Of a stretch of 64,000 nucleotides of DNA, positions 23,301-37,100 are shown piece by piece. The position numbers and the translations under genes are program-made. How positions within the stretch are numbered: position 1 is the first letter of the stretch; the number at the start of each line of letters is the position of its first letter. A model generated the notes under the pieces. That model was given only the letters and a program-made list of their open reading frames with translations. It was not told where the DNA came from and made no database searches. Source of the stretch: Solen grandis (lineage: Eukaryota; Mollusca; Bivalvia; Adapedonta; Solenidae); contig CM037791.1 in NCBI GenBank assembly GCA_021229015.1, forward strand, positions 55,807,741 to 55,871,740, given 5' to 3'.

Positions 23301-25550
23301 TAATCATGACAATTAATACTTCGGTTCAACTAAACAGATTTGTAAAAGTATAAACGTTTATCCGAGAGGTACATATTGTGCTCGTATTGTGCGTTTTGAT
23401 TATCTCGATTTAACTAGTAACGTTTTTACTTCTAGAATGTAATTTGGTAATATGCAGCTAAGATAAAATGCAAATAATATTTATAATTTTTCAAACTCAA
23501 ATTTACGAAATGTACAACGACATACACAACACGTTTTACGCCGTACATCACGACATTCGAGACTGGAGCCTCATCAGATAACACTCTCAGGTTTACAACT
23601 GCATACTTGACTTTTACATTTCTACGCGATTAACATTTGTAGACGATTTTGCAACTTCCATATATTGCAGTATCACGGAAATAGGCGAAGATTTAAAGGC
23701 GGAGCCAAATTTCACGAGCGGAAAATAAAGAGAGGTAACTCTTACACCATGATATATCGGCAAGTACAGAAAGATTTCGTATTTACCTGAGTCTGAAAAG
23801 GATACTTTGTAGATACAATAACTTTATATACACCAATTGTTAATCATTATACTTACTTTTGGACTCTTTTAATATATACATGGTAAAATGAAAACGAAAA
23901 GAAAATATGGTTGAAAAAATGTTATGTAGATCTATGAAAGGGAAGTTGCTATGTACATACATTTAAGCTTCATAATTTTGGTTTTAATTTTTCTAACGTT
24001 ATAAGTGAATATTAAGAAATGAAAGCTTTACATCAGAAACAGCATAGATTTTTTTTCTCTTTCTTATGCAGTCATACCCTAGTATTAAGGTTATATTTGT
24101 GATATAGTAATTAAATGTTACTTAATATTACTGGGACAGGCAGCAGCCAGAATTTGGCCTGTAAAAATTATTGTATAGATCTATCTGTAGCAAATCTTCC
24201 GTCTGTTTTGAATTGAAAATTGGACAATAGTAAAGCAGCAACTTAACTGAACCTTAGATATCAATTTGACTTATTCCTTCAATAAATATATTTGTTTTGC
24301 ATAAAAAATCTTGATTTATAGTCAAGCAGTAATTTTTACTGTCTGGAAAAAACCCCATTAAGAGTTGGATTAAGACACAGACAGTTGATGGCATGTCACT
24401 TTTGTGTATTTTCTTAAAGAAATTAATCAATCTGCAGGTATGTATATGAACAAACACAGAGATTCAAAATAATATTGGAAGTCAGACACTTTTTTTTTTG
24501 CATTTAAAATATTAATATACTAGGTGACAAGCAAAGGATCAATCTTTAATAAAGCAGGAGATATCTTATATCTTTATAGAACATCTCCTGATTAAAGACA
24601 TAATGAATACTTCAACTTGAACTTTATACTGCCAATAGTCAATATTGACTACTTAAGGCACCTTAATTTTGGATGTGTTCTTAAATTGTTATTAAAAAAA
24701 TTGAGTCCGGTACACCTCAGCTCTGTTTGTGAAAATTATGCATTGTTTTTCTGAAAATTGTGAATAAAGAAATCAACTTTTTCTATGAAAGTGGCATTGA
24801 GCGCGAATTCACACCACCAGTAATGGCAGTGGCTAGATATTAAATTTTGAAAAAAGCTCAATTGTGGTGAAGTGGATTCTCATGTCATGTGGCTTTGGTG
24901 GCTCGACTAAAAAAACATCAAAGTTAAAATCCTGGCCGGGGATATAAAAATCTAAGTATAAATTTACGCCATGCTGCGCTTATATTGCTGGCTTTACAAT
25001 GTAGGTGGGGTACGTTTCAAAAACTAATCTTTTTTTATATCTTCTGATGTTGATTCAATACCTGCATACAAAGGCACTCATGCAACTGAAACACATGATG
25101 CTTAGTAAATAATTGTGATACTGTTTAATTTTCATAATGCATTTACCTTGAATGTGTAGACCTACACGCTGCAACACTTCCCTTATTTGTTCATGGTAGA
25201 TAACTGCGTGGAGATTTGTCAGTCGTTGTCGGAAAATACCGAAAGTGAGCAGACAATTACGTTTATTTACGATGATGTAGCAGGCGGGGGAAATGGGCGG
25301 AGCTTATTTATTGCAAAGGTGTAAACCTGGATTAAGCTGAGCCGAATCGTGATGGTCAGACAATGTAAAGTTGCGAGCGTTAAAGTAAGAAGGCGTTTTG
25401 TAGTTTATCAAAATGCATTTTGTTGAAATACGTATTTACAATGTTGCATCGGCAAATTCAGTCCAAGAATGTATCTCTGGAGTTTAAATACTAAGAAATT
25501 CAAATGAATTGTGTATTTTGTCAGAAAATAAACTGTTCAACTCAGATCAA
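23301..25550. other. Non-coding stretch
   Basis: AT-rich sequence without recognisable exons. Motifs 'gggcggagctt' (about 25298) and 'ggcggagcc' (about 23700) resemble pieces of the 22.5-kb foldback arms but are too short to call. Confidence 0.5.
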
Positions 25551-25735
25551 CAAGGCTGGATTTTTGGCAACGAATAGCCTCCATACACATCAGTCATTTG
25601 GAGACTATGTCTACGTGAGCACACTCCAGTACCACGCTAAAGACATGTGGCATGATACCACACCCAGTCACATTATCCTGATAACGCCAACCAGTCCTGA
25701 AACGACCCTTATATGATGAGCGACTACCAAAATGC
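25551..25735 (-). mobile_element. SINE fragment with an inverted 35-bp insert
   Basis: 25586-25735 matches the SINE body in reverse orientation ('gacatgtggcatgatacc', 'cagtcacattatcctg'), without its tRNA head. 25551-25585 is an exact inverted copy of 23266-23300. Confidence 0.75.
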
Positions 25736-25926
25736 ATCACATGTCAGAGCAGGGTCTGAGATACAGTGAATAATTCTTTAGTGATAAACAGAACGCTAAA
25801 TTGTCTGAACAAACGATGGTTAAAAATATATTTACAGGATTTGTGACTTTTTTTCAAAATGCTACACTAACATCAATTGCTGTTCAAATTTCTTCACCCT
25901 TTCAATTTCAATTGCTTCATTATCTG

Positions 25927-26217
25927 TTTCTTTGTTGGGTTTACGTCTCACCGACAGTATTTCAGTCATTTGGAGACGATGTCTACTTGAGAGATATATT
26001 ACTGCCACACTGCAGTATCACACAGTAGACATGTTGCACAATACCACACCCAGACACATTACCCTGACACGGGGCCAACCAGCCCTGGAACTACCATTAT
26101 ATGCTGAGCGCCAAGCAAGGGAGCTATACTAGTACCATTTTTATGACTTTGGTATGTCGCCGCACGACCTCCCGCTCCCGAAACGGACACTCTTACCACT
26201 TGGCCACCGCGGAGGGT
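25927..26217 (-). mobile_element. tRNA-derived SINE, head degenerate
   Basis: It runs from the tail 'tttctttgttgggtttacg' through the body 'actgcagtatcacacagtag' and 'gacacggggccaaccagccc' to a tRNA-like head with A-box 'tggccaagtgg' on the minus strand. The B-box is decayed. Confidence 0.85.
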
Positions 26218-26283
26218 TGTAAACTTTGGTTGAGGATCATTTCTGTCACGAAGCTACATTACACTATATAATTCAAATTTCTG

Positions 26284-26395
26284 TTTCTGGCAGGGATTCT
26301 ATATATTTTGTTATATACAGAATCCCTGTTTCTGCCAGGGAGTCTATCTACTATGTTATATTTTGTTATACAGAATCCCTGTTTCTGCCATATTA
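26284..26395. repeat. Short inverted-repeat cluster
   Basis: 'ggcagggattct' and 'agaatccctg' alternate in both orientations with 'gttatat' spacers, giving overlapping hairpins. Confidence 0.75.
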
Positions 26396-26876
26396 ACGTG
26401 ATACATCCATCATTAATTACAATATATATAATAATGATCCTTCAAAAAATGCTTAAAAAGACTTCAGTGCAGATGTAAGCATCCACTTAGTTATTGGCTA
26501 TTTTACTCTTTGTCTATAAAGGCTTGCATTACTATAAAATTTCATCAATCACTTGATAGACCATGATTACAATTCAATGATGGATGGATTACCTTAAATT
26601 GAATTTTAAACAATGTATTTTTTAAACGAAGTTATTCTAGTTTCAATGCATGGATCAAGTTTTATTTAACCAATTTTAAGAGGGAGCATCCTGGGACCAT
26701 CCAGTCCAAATTTTACCACTTTCTGCTCAGTGCATTCAGAGATGTTATTACAAGCAAATTCTAGATGTATAAGGACCGATTCACAATAGATCTGCCTTTG
26801 TGTTCAGGTGATTTAAAAGGTATGCAAGAATACATTGTTTAGACCAGTTGAGAGAATAACATGTTTGTAACATGGT

Positions 26877-27155
26877 TTGAATTCCACCAACAATACTTAG
26901 TGCTTAGAAATACTTAATGGCAGATTTGATCTTTTTATAATTCTGTAATAAAAAAACAAAGTATTTCATTTCTTAACAGATATGGTTAATAAATAAATAA
27001 ATAAATAAGGTAATAATGTATGTCAGTTTAGTCATGTACTTGAAAAGTTTGTACTTAATATTTCGGTACTTTTATTAGAGAAACAAGAATGATGTAGTTC
27101 TCCACTAAGTATTTAAGTATTACTTAGCATTAAGTATTGTTGGGGGAATTCAAGA
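26877..27155. mobile_element. ~280-bp MITE with ~45-bp terminal inverted repeats
   Basis: The left end 'tgaattccaccaacaatact' and the reverse complement of the right end 'tgaattcccccaacaatact' match for about 45 bp, including 'acttaatg'. The interior has an (AATA)n run. A diverged copy is at 21585-21760. Confidence 0.85.
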
Positions 27156-27821
27156 GTGGTCTTTATATGTCACAAGTAAGAAAGCATACTGGGAAAGAAA
27201 TGATAATGAAGAAAGAAATAACTGAAATATTTATTAAACTCAATATCACAAATGAAAGTCTTAACATACACATGTAATATCGGTTGTTGAATTCTATGAT
27301 ATTTTGGAATTATCATTCATTTACTGTTTTGTTACAGTTATCAAGATAATACCATATGGCTCTCGAAATTACTCATCAGGAAACCTTAATCAAAATAAAA
27401 TAAAAATTGAATTGTTAAATTACATTTTTTTGAGAACACAAATTCATAAACAGATGTAATACTTTTTCCTTAACTGGAAATAGTGCACGTTCTATTTTCT
27501 TTCCAATAAAATAATGGTAACTGATTGCCTAAATTCCTATTTTGACTCTTTATTCAAAATCACCAATTCCTGATTAAAAGAACTGTGTCCAAAGGACACG
27601 GATGCCCCCACTGTGCAGATGTGCTCGTAAACAAGAGCAGCTTCATTTAATGTCTACAAAATTCTGTTCTTATTATAGCGTTTCAGTTGAAATTTCCTCA
27701 ATTATGTATTAATGATAAAAAAGTTACCTAACTCTTGAGGCATCATATTTGGTTTCTTTACAGATGGAATACAATATTAGTGTCTGAATAAAACAAAACT
27801 TTGAAACACATGTCTGGTCTC

Positions 27822-28083
27822 CTAAAACTGCAGGAACACAATGCTGTGATCAGAGAAATATGTTGGGTATACAGTTACTTTTGGCTGTGGCAACTCATCT
27901 TTTACATAGACAAGATCAATAATAGATCCACTTAAGTGTGTTGGTAATGTCACACACTGGCGATAATTAAGCAGAGATTCAGATAGTCTTCTGTACCAAA
28001 CTGAATCAACGTTGATGTTGAAATCACCTAGGATTATGTCAGGTTGCGTATCGTATACTGTGCTGGTAAGATCTGTACATTGT
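27822..28083 (-). pseudogene. C-terminal fragment of a mobile-element endonuclease (APE/EEP-type) domain
   Basis: The minus-strand frame ending at the TAG at 27822-27824 reads 'PDIILGDFNINVDS', 'THLSGSIIDLVYV' and 'PTYFSDHSIVFLQF', then stop. GDFN and SDH are the hallmark Asp/Asn and Asp-His motifs of the endonuclease/exonuclease/phosphatase fold, and GSIIDLVYV occupies the usual position between them. No reverse transcriptase is beside it, and a stop follows directly after the SDH segment, so the domain sits at a protein C-terminus. In Helentron-type rolling-circle elements the endonuclease is C-terminal, which fits, but a LINE-derived or host origin is not excluded. The N-terminal part is lost at the 167-bp array. 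Confidence 0.75.
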
Positions 28084-28668
28084 CCATCTACACATTAAGG
28101 TTATTCATCACTGGAAGTTTAAGCAAAATCTGCCATCCGGTTGAAGAGGAGTTGCGTTCACAAAATTTCTATATGGTATATAGTGAAAAAATCAACAAAG
28201 GGCCATATTTCTGTTAAATTTGGTTGCCGCGAAAATTCCTTCCTTTACTTCCATCTACACATTAAGGTTGTTCATCCCTGGAAGTTTAAGCAAAATCTGC
28301 CATCCGGTTGAAGAGGAGTTGCGTTCACAAAATTTCTATATGGTATATAGTGAACAAATCAACAAAGGGCCATAATTCTGTTAAATTTGGTCGCCGCGAA
28401 AATTCCTTTCTTTACTACCATCTACACATTAAGGTTGTTCATCCCTGGAAGTTTAAGCAAAATCTGCCATCCGGTTGAAGAGGAGTTGCGTTCACAAAAT
28501 TTCTATATGGTATATAGTGAACAAATCAACAAAGGGCCATAATTCTGTTAAATTTGGTCGCCGCGAAAATTCCTTTCTTTACTACCATCTACACATTAAG
28601 GTTGTTCATCCCTGGATGTTTAAGCAAAATCTGCCATCCGGTTTAAGAGGAGTTGCGTTCACAAGATT
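28084..28668. repeat. 167-bp tandem array, ~3.5 copies
   Basis: Units start with 'ccatctacacattaagg' at 28084, 28251, 28418 and 28585, exactly 167 bp apart. Each contains 'atctgccatccggtt', 'gaggagttgcgttcaca' and 'caaagggccat'. The last unit is truncated and runs into a (GACGGACT)n tract. Confidence 0.95.
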
Positions 28669-28742
28669 TCGGGACGTACGGACGGACTGACGGACTGATG
28701 GACTGATGGACTGACGGACTGACGGACGGACGGACGGACGGA
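28669..28742. repeat. (GACGGACT)n / (GACG)n microsatellite
   Basis: 'gacggact' and 'gatggact' units change into pure 'gacg' repeats before 'gacaagtgcaacgctata'. Confidence 0.9.
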
Positions 28743-28790
28743 CAAGTGCAACGCTATATGCACCCCACTTTGTGGGGGCATAAAAACGAC

Positions 28791-29986
28791 AAATTAAACA
28801 AAAACAACATGACTATGACCATGATGGCCACACCTGAGGACAATTTGCTTGAAGCAATCATGTTTTTTCTTGAGCCAAATGATTTAAATAATCTATTACA
28901 GTAGAGACTGTCCAATTGTGTAAAATATTGATCTTTTTTTTCATCAAATACGGAAGAGTCATTAAGGACATTTCAGCAGGTTACAGCTGAATTTGCTTTT
29001 GTTAAAAGAAAATATATTGAATTTCTCATTTATAGAACTAGAATGATAAAAGAAAGCCCAAATTTTAAGATTCATGTGTTAAAAATATTTGCAAATTTTG
29101 AAGGTTCAAAAAGTTATATTAAGTGTTTTTCTATGCAAACTTGGCTAAAATTTCAATAACAAAAGCAGTTTTAGTTAAAAAAAAACAAAAAACTGGTGAG
29201 ATATTTATTTTTTTTACATTTTTTGGAAGTATTTATATCAGAGAACTGACTCTGAAAAAATAAAGAAATCTGCTGATTTTTTTTATTTAAAAAAAATATA
29301 TTAAATTTCACAGTTTTGGGATAGTTTTTGTATACATTTTGGTCTGGGCACAAATGAGATTTACGCCCGTTTTGTATTTTCAAAGCATATTTGACAGGAA
29401 TATATTATAGTTACATATGGTGATAAAAATATTTTAAAAATATTTTTAATATGCTGTTACAGTATTTAGAAATGAAATCTTTCTTATTTTTAATGCCATA
29501 TTCTTTCAACAAATTTTAGCAAATAATGATGCTCTACCATAAACTTAACCTCTAAAACAAACATGGTGACCCCCTATTTTTAATTCATATATCATTTAGT
29601 TAAAGTCTAAAGTACTTATATGCAAATTTTTAGAAATATCTGTCCTTTAGAAAAAAAAACCCCGCTCAAATGCCTTTAAATGAGACAAAAAATAAACAAT
29701 TCTGTCAGAAAACTTCTGCCTATTCAATTATATATATATATTACATATATACTTATTTTCCTGAGAGAATTTATACGGAATTCCAACTCATAATACATAT
29801 GTAGGGGACTTTGAGGCCTTATGTTCCAACAGCATCATCTCTATTTAAGAATTCTATGTTGAGAATCATAATTGAAATTGTATATGCCAAATGCCAATAA
29901 AAAGAAAAAAAAAAAAAAAAAAGAGATGGCTGCTAAATGAAGTTTAAACATATAACAAAATGCTGATTTGGTAATATTACAAGAGC
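28791..29986. other. AT-rich non-coding stretch
   Basis: No exon, SINE or inverted-repeat element is recognised. It contains long A and T runs and a short (TA)n near 29730. Confidence 0.6.
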
Positions 29987-31872
29987 TGTCAGAGAACAGC
30001 ATGCTTGACTATTCAAAATGCTTGTTGGTAAATCAAATGAAATCTATTTCAATTCTTGCCCTTTATATACCCTGTAGGTATTACCGGTAATAGTAAAAAT
30101 TGATATACATTGATAGTCTAATACTCCTAAATTGGTTTATGAAGTCTAAAATAAATCCCATGCCTGAGACAGAAGCATAATAACACTGTGCATGCAAAAC
30201 TTTAACCAAGTATCCAAGTTAGAAAAGGGCCATAATTTGTATAGAATTCAGAACAACAGTTATCCTCCTTGGCTTTCTGATGCCCCTGAACACACTCCTT
30301 AACTTTATAGTCAATACCATGAACAATTTCTGAGATATAAGCTGGATAGTAGTTTGCATGCAAAACTTTAACCAAAAAGTCTGAGTCAAAAAGTGGCCCT
30401 TATCTGCATTATATTCCGTCAAAAACTATCTGCCACTATAGTATGATACCACTGAACATATTAAAGATGTTTCAAATCAAACCCAGGCCTGGTCATGAAA
30501 TTCCTTGCATGCAAAAAATTTAACCAAAATTTTTTAAGTTAACAAGGAAATTTGTCTGTGAGACTTAATATTTGCTTTTATTTTAAAAGATTATATAATG
30601 ATGTACATTTGTACAAAGTTTCATGATGATGTGAAGTTACCTTTAGAGAAAAAGAAGTTTAAACACAGAGTTAAAACTGGGGCAGAATAACCAATTTTAC
30701 CAAGTCATAGCCAAAATAAAAAAAAGCCTAAAAAAAAACAACCAAATATACCAAGTTTATTTCATTTGTGAAATATGGGTCACAGCTATAAATTTGCATA
30801 AATATTAACAAGAGCTGTCAGAAGACAGCACGCTCGACTATTCAAAATGCTTGTTGGTAAATCAAATGAAATCTATTTCAATTCTTGCCCTTCACACACC
30901 CTGTACATAATACAAGAGGGCCAAGATGGCCCTTGGTCGCTCACCTGAGAAAGATGATTGCTTATGAAATAAAGATGCTTTAGTCAATTCCACAAACAAT
31001 TTCTGAGATATAAGCTGGATAGTAGCTTGAATGCAAAAATTTAACCAAAATTCTAAGTTAAAAGGGGGTCATAATTTTTAATATAATCCATCAAGTGTTA
31101 TCTTCCATTATAGTATGATACCCCTACCCCTGTTTCAAATCAATCCCAAAAAGTTAAAAAGGGGCAATAATTTGTAACATATTCTATCAAGAGTTATCTA
31201 CCATCAAAGTATGATATCCCTTAACATTAAAGATGTTTCAAATCAATCTCATGCCTGGATACTGAGATATTAGCATGAAAGTACCTTGCATGAAAAACTT
31301 TAACCAAAATTTCTAAGTTAAAAAGGGGCAATAATTTGTAACATATTCTATCAAGAGTTATCTACCATGAAAGTATGATACCCCTTAACATATTAAAGAT
31401 GTTTCAAATCAATCTCATGCCTGGATACTGAGATATAAGCATGGGAGTATCTTGCATGCAAAACTTTAACCAAAATTTCTAAGTTAAAAAGGGGCCATAA
31501 TTTGTAATATATTCCATCAAGAGTTATCTACCTTGATTGTCTGATGCCCCTAAACATATTCATAAACTTTCAAGTCAATACCATGAATGGTTATTGAGAT
31601 ACAAACTAGATAGTAGCTTGCACGCAAAACTTTAACCAAATTTTCTAAGTTAAAAAGGGGCCATAATTCATATTAAATTCAGTCAAAAGTTATCTACCTT
31701 GGTTGTCTGATGCCCCTGAACATATTTATAAACTTTCAAGTCAATACAATAAATGGTTATTGAGATATAAGGTTGATAGTAACTTGCATGCAAAACTTTA
31801 ACCAAAAGCTACAACGCCAACGCAAGGACGACTACAATAGCTCTCATATTCTTCGAATAGTCGAGCTAAAAA
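29987..31872 (+). mobile_element. Non-autonomous element family with hairpin start and ~165-bp internal units
   Basis: Start signatures 'acaagagctgtcagagaaca' occur at 29988 and again at 30813 (a hairpin of ctgtc..gacag type followed by 'gactattcaaaa'). The end at 31842-31867 reads 'ctcatattcttcgaatagtc' then 'gagctaaaaa', so 'ctcgactattc' and 'gaatagtcgag' form inverted ends. The interior repeats a unit of about 165 bp with 'gcatgcaaaactttaacc', 'aaggggccataatttg' and 'tctgatgcccct'. An embedded different start, 'acaagagggccaagatggcc' (30911), indicates nesting. No protein is coded. Confidence 0.8.
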
Positions 31873-33715
31873 GTTTTTATTATAATGAATAAAAAGTGAA
31901 TATAGTTTCATCAAGATGTGAAATCGTCTTCATAGAAAAAAAGCTGAAACGGAAAGGTAAACCTAAGGCAGAAGAATAATTTTACCATGTTCATCCAACC
32001 ATAAAATGTAGGTCACAGCCATAAGCCATAAATCTGCATAGATATTAGATAGATCATATCATGATTTACATGTGTACCTAGTTTCATCAAAATGTGAAGT
32101 CAAAAAAACAAGTGACAGGAATTGTCACAAAACCAGGTTTTCTTTTTGCAATGTTTGGTCCCAGTACAGATTATTTGTATCAGTCAAATAATTTTGTGCT
32201 CAATGTCTATAAAATCTAATGCAATTCTGTATAAAGCAAACATACATAATATGTGCAATAAGGATTTTTAACTTACATTTATCGACATTAACTTTGAACA
32301 AGATATGAATATGATGCAACAATCTGCTTCTGTAAATGTCACTTAAGGATTCACTTTAACTAAATTCTACTTTATTTTTTTGTGTGCAAAACCAATCATT
32401 ACTATATATTTTAAAATTAAGGAATTATGATTCATATCAGGAATTTTTACGAAAGGGCAAACATGTAACTCCAAAATTATGAACCACAGAGTGAGGTTCC
32501 TATGCACTGCATTCTGCCTCAATGAGATGTATGCACCTATAAAGTTTCAAGTCAATACCTCTTATAATGTAGGAGTTATGCTCCGGACAAGGAATTTCAT
32601 CAAAGGGGTATAACTCTATCAAAAATGGTCAAACTGCAAAACACAGGTAATATTCTCCAGGTGATTTAGTGAAGGTACTTCTGTTAAAGTATGGAGAAAA
32701 TTTATCAAGAAATGTAGAAGTTGTGCATGAAAGAATATTTCCCTTTATATTACATCCATTAAGGGGCAAAGGGCCATAACTGCATCAAAAATAATTGAAC
32801 CACCAAACCCTGACAATATGTGCCAGGTCACTATGTAATAATGCTTCTGTAAAAGTTTGGGCCAAATCCGTTGAAAAATGTAGGAGGAGTTGCGCACAGA
32901 AGATTATTTCCCTATATATTACATATGTGAAAAAATAACAAAGGGCCATAACTGCATCAAAAATAGTCGAACCACAAAACCCTGACAATATGCGCCAGGC
33001 CACTATGTAATAATGCTTCTGTAAAAGTTTGGGCCAAATCCGTTGAAAAATGTAGGAGGAGTTGCGCACAGAAGAAATTGTTTACGCCCGCACTCCCGCC
33101 GACATACCCCAATCTAACTACCAGAGTTTTCTTTCGGAAAACCTGGTTAAAAATTAAAGCAAAGGTAAACCTGAGGCAGAATAACTTATTTCTCGATGTT
33201 CATCCAACCATGAAATATAGGTCACAGCCACAAATTTGCATAAGTATTAAAGATTATATCATAATGTAAATGTGTACCTGGAAACATAAAGATGTGAAGT
33301 CGTCTTCATAGAAAAAAAGCTTAAATGCAAAGGTAAACCTGAACCAGAACAACCAATTTTTTAATAGTCATCAAACCATGAAATAATGGTCACAGCTATT
33401 CAAGTCAATACCATGAACGGTTCCTGAGATACAAGCTATATAGTAGCTTGCATGCAAAACTTTAACCAAATTTCTATTTCATGCAAAACTTAACCAAATA
33501 TTCTAAGTTAAATAATTATATTCAGTCAAGAGTTATCTACGCTGGTTGTCTGATGCCCCTGAACATATTCATAAACTTTCAAGTCAATACCTTGAATAGT
33601 TATGAGATACAATGTTGATAGTAACTTGCATGTAAAACTTAAACCAAAAGCTGCAACGCCAACGCAAGGGTGACTACAATAGCTCTCCTATTCTTTGAAT
33701 AGTCCAGCTAACAAT
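31873..33715 (+). repeat. Further nested copies of the same repeat families
   Basis: 32430-33075 contains about 171-bp units ('aaagggccataactgcatc' at 32768 and 32939; 'gtaggaggagttgcgcacag'). 33390-33715 repeats the 'gcaaaacttaaccaaa' unit and ends with 'ttctttgaatagtccagcta', the same kind of terminus as at 31842-31867. Confidence 0.75.
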
Positions 33716-34038
33716 AAAACCTCTGACCATCTGTGTCAGATAAGAATTTAAAACTTTCTTTCTCATGGTTCTGAAATGATCCTTCTGGATTTATAAGTAG
33801 TACTGATGAGCAATCCAACAATCATCCATTCAAAGTTTTACTGAATTCACCTGATGTTTTTTCCAAGGAGATAAAACTTTAAGTAGTAAAAGTTCTTGGT
33901 GAATATACACTAACTAATACACAATACACTCTGGTCATGAAATAATAAACTCTGATCATGGATTTATCACAAAATGCCTGGGACACTTATGCTAAATACA
34001 TATAAGTGATAAATTTTCATATAAAATATATCAACAGA

Positions 34039-34125
34039 TTACTCAACATCTAGTTTCAGCAGTTCTCTGTGTAAAAAAGTCTGGAAGTCTCTGCAAATGA
34101 TACTTGGGTCTCTAGGGACTGCATA
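34039..34125 (-). CDS. FASTKD terminal coding exon 7
   Basis: Acceptor 'ctttatttacag', 87 nt. It encodes 'YAVPRDPSIICRDFQTFL' and 'HRELLKLDVE', then TAA at 34041-34039. It joins exon 6 in phase 0 and completes the RAP domain with the expected basic C-terminal helix. I see no unambiguous AATAAA immediately downstream. Confidence 0.85.
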   Translation of the reverse strand, partial: YAVPRDPSIICRDFQTFLHRELLKLDVE

Positions 34126-37100
34126 CTGTAAATAAAGAAATTACATGATGGATTCAGTGGTAAGTTACCAAATTGCATGAACTAAAGATTAAACAAGAAA
34201 ATGTGTCTCTGAGACACTATATAAATGCCCCGCAGGGATATGGTCAGAACCAAATATTTGCTTGTATTTTAAAAGTTAACAATACATGTAAATATAATGA
34301 TGCACATTTGTATTAGTTTCGTGATGATATGAAGTTACCTTAATAGAAAAAGAAGCTTAATACAGAGGTAGACCTGGGGCAGAATAACCAATTTCAACAG
34401 GTCACAGCCATTACCTTAAATTAACAATGCCATATCCATATCATCTTGTACATGTATGTCAAGTTTCAGGAAAATGTGAAGTTATCTTTATAGAAAAATA
34501 GCTTAGATGCAGTACAACCAATTTTACCATGTTCATCCAAAAGTGAAATATGGGTCACAGCCATAAATTTGCATAAATATTAAATAGACCATATCATGAT
34601 GTACATGTGTGTTTCATAAAGATGCAAAGTCATCTTCATAGAAAAAAAGCTGAAACGCGAAGGTAAACCTGAGGTGTGATGGACAGATGAACGGACACAC
34701 GGAAGGACAGACTGAAAATTTATATGCCCCACCAACTCAGTTGTAATAATCTGTGAAAAAGAGAACATAACACATTCTGAAATGTGACCCAGTTATTTAC
34801 ATATCCAAAAACAAAGGAGTAAATACTGAGAACTTGTACTTAAGGGTTGGCCTGCATAGTGCTGACTCCATCACATACATTGAAGAAAAGTTTAAAGAAC
34901 AAAAATGTGTTTCAGTTAGTCTTAAACTGTGATATTGGTTAAACTGAATAATGAAACAAGAGGGCCATGATGGCCCTGAATCACTCACCTGATTAATATT
35001 GCCTTCATTGCCTTTTAAAAACAGCCATACTGTATACAAAATCCATGCAGAAGTACAGCAAAATAATCATAACTGCACACAAAAACTGTACCTGTGGTCC
35101 AAATTTTGATGGTCATAGCAATAAAATAAAGTGACCCATAGGGCGTGAAAAACTTATACCCAAGAGCCATGATTTGAAGACTTGGTTCAGGTCCATAAGG
35201 CAATGTTACATACCAAATATCTAAACCCATGATCTTGTTGTTTCTGACAAGGTCTTTTATAGATTCTCCTTTGTAAGCATATGTTAAAATAACTTAAATA
35301 AGTAATGTGAACAAACTTGGTAGATATCTATAAGGCCATGTTACACAACAAGTATCTAAACCTAGGCCTTGTGTTTCTGACAAGAAGATTTTTCTAGACT
35401 TTCCTAAATAAGCCTATGTAAAATCAAGTTACCCCTGGGACAGGGCCAATTTTGACCCTAGGGCCATGATGTGAACAAAGTTGGTAGATGTTCACAAGTC
35501 CATATCACACAGGGCCTTTTTACCCTTCTTAACTGTAGCCAGTAAAGGGCTGCTTCCCCAAGCCAAATAACCACCTTTTCCCCCAAAAATAGTCCTCAAA
35601 TTCCCCACTCTTAAATAAAATTCCCCATTAAGGAGGTAGCTGATCTTTGAGAAACCTAGAGAACAATATTATGACGCTAATTTAACTCTGTTCAACTCTA
35701 TTGATTCTTAAACAAAACAGTTGATTAGTCTTTATATTTAGTTTCTAGTATGTCTTGCTGTGCCAAGACCAGTTTATGCTTATATTTATGAATATGGTAA
35801 AAAAAAAATCCCTTAATAAGTTGTAAACAAGTGGCTTGCTATTTTCCCCATAAAAAGGGCTAGGGCGCTTTCCCCAAAATTGGAGAAAAGGCCCTGTCAC
35901 ATACCAAATATGTAAACTCCAGGCCTTCTAGTTTCTGACAAGAAGATTTTACTAGCTTTCCTATTTAAGTCTATGTAAAATAATGTGACCCCTGGGGTGG
36001 AGTCAATTTTGACCCCAGGGCCATGATATGAACAAACTTGGTAAATGCCTATAAGGCCATGTTACATACCAAATATCTAAACCCCAGGCCTTGTGGTTTC
36101 TGACAAGAAGATTTTTCTAGATTTTCCTATATAAGCCTATGTAAAATCAAGTGACCCCTGGAGTGGGGCCAATTTTGATCGCAGGGTCATGATTTGAACA
36201 AACTTGTTAAAGGTCTATAAGCCAATGCCACACACTAAATATTTAAGCTATAGGCCTTGCTGTGTCGGAGAAGAAGATTTTTGAAGATTTCATTTTAAAA
36301 ATCTATTTTTAGCTCCTGTGACCCAGATATGCAACTGACTGGAACCATTTGAACAACTTTGGTAGAGCTTCATGCTATGAACATCAGAGGCAATTTTCAT
36401 CAAATATGGCCTATTGGTTTAGGAGGAGATGTTATTTAAAGAAAATTGTTGATGCTGGATGCACGAGATGCACGAACGACGGACAAAAGGCAATCACAAT
36501 AGCTCACCATGAGCACCTTGTACTCAGGTGAGCTAAAAATGCTAGAGAAGGTGATGTAAGCAGTGATCTATTTTTCAATTTTACTATTTCTGGTTCATCT
36601 TATATAACTGAACACCATTTTGTATTTTCTTATGAATCCTGGACCAAATGATATTAATTTTATGTAAGAAATATAATTTTTCTCAAAGTTAGAATCATTT
36701 TGTGTGTTGCTATTATCTTTGTTTTTTTTTTTTTTCATTTTGACCTTAAAGCAGCTCATTCACAGATAATCAAAAGAGATTAAAAAAAAATCTACTCTCC
36801 CTGTTAATGATTGTAAGTCTTTGTTTCCTGAAAAATAAACTTGGCAAGTAGGTCACATTACATGGAAAAATGTCATTTTATTAAATGCAACTTTTGCAAT
36901 TGATTTAATACAGAATACAGTATCCAAGAAGCAGGTGCTTGTGTTACCATGCTACACGCTCTGCAACATGGTGTCTTTTCCAATTCAGGGTAGCAATTTT
37001 GTAAGATCAGCCTATGTAGTTAGTGTATACGCGAGGAGGGAATCATCCAAGTGACGGCAAATGAAAAAAGAAAATCTTAATATAAGTTTTTTTATTCTAA

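Larger units (their letters stand above)
27592..28790. mobile_element. Composite repeat region with inverted 'atgccccca' ends
   Basis: The left boundary is 'gatgcccccactgtg' (27601) and the right boundary 'ctttgtgggggcata' (28770), in inverted orientation. Between them lie an endonuclease-domain remnant, a 167-bp tandem array and a (GACGGACT)n/(GACG)n tract. This looks like one non-autonomous or decayed mobile element, but I cannot delimit it by target-site duplications. Confidence 0.55.
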
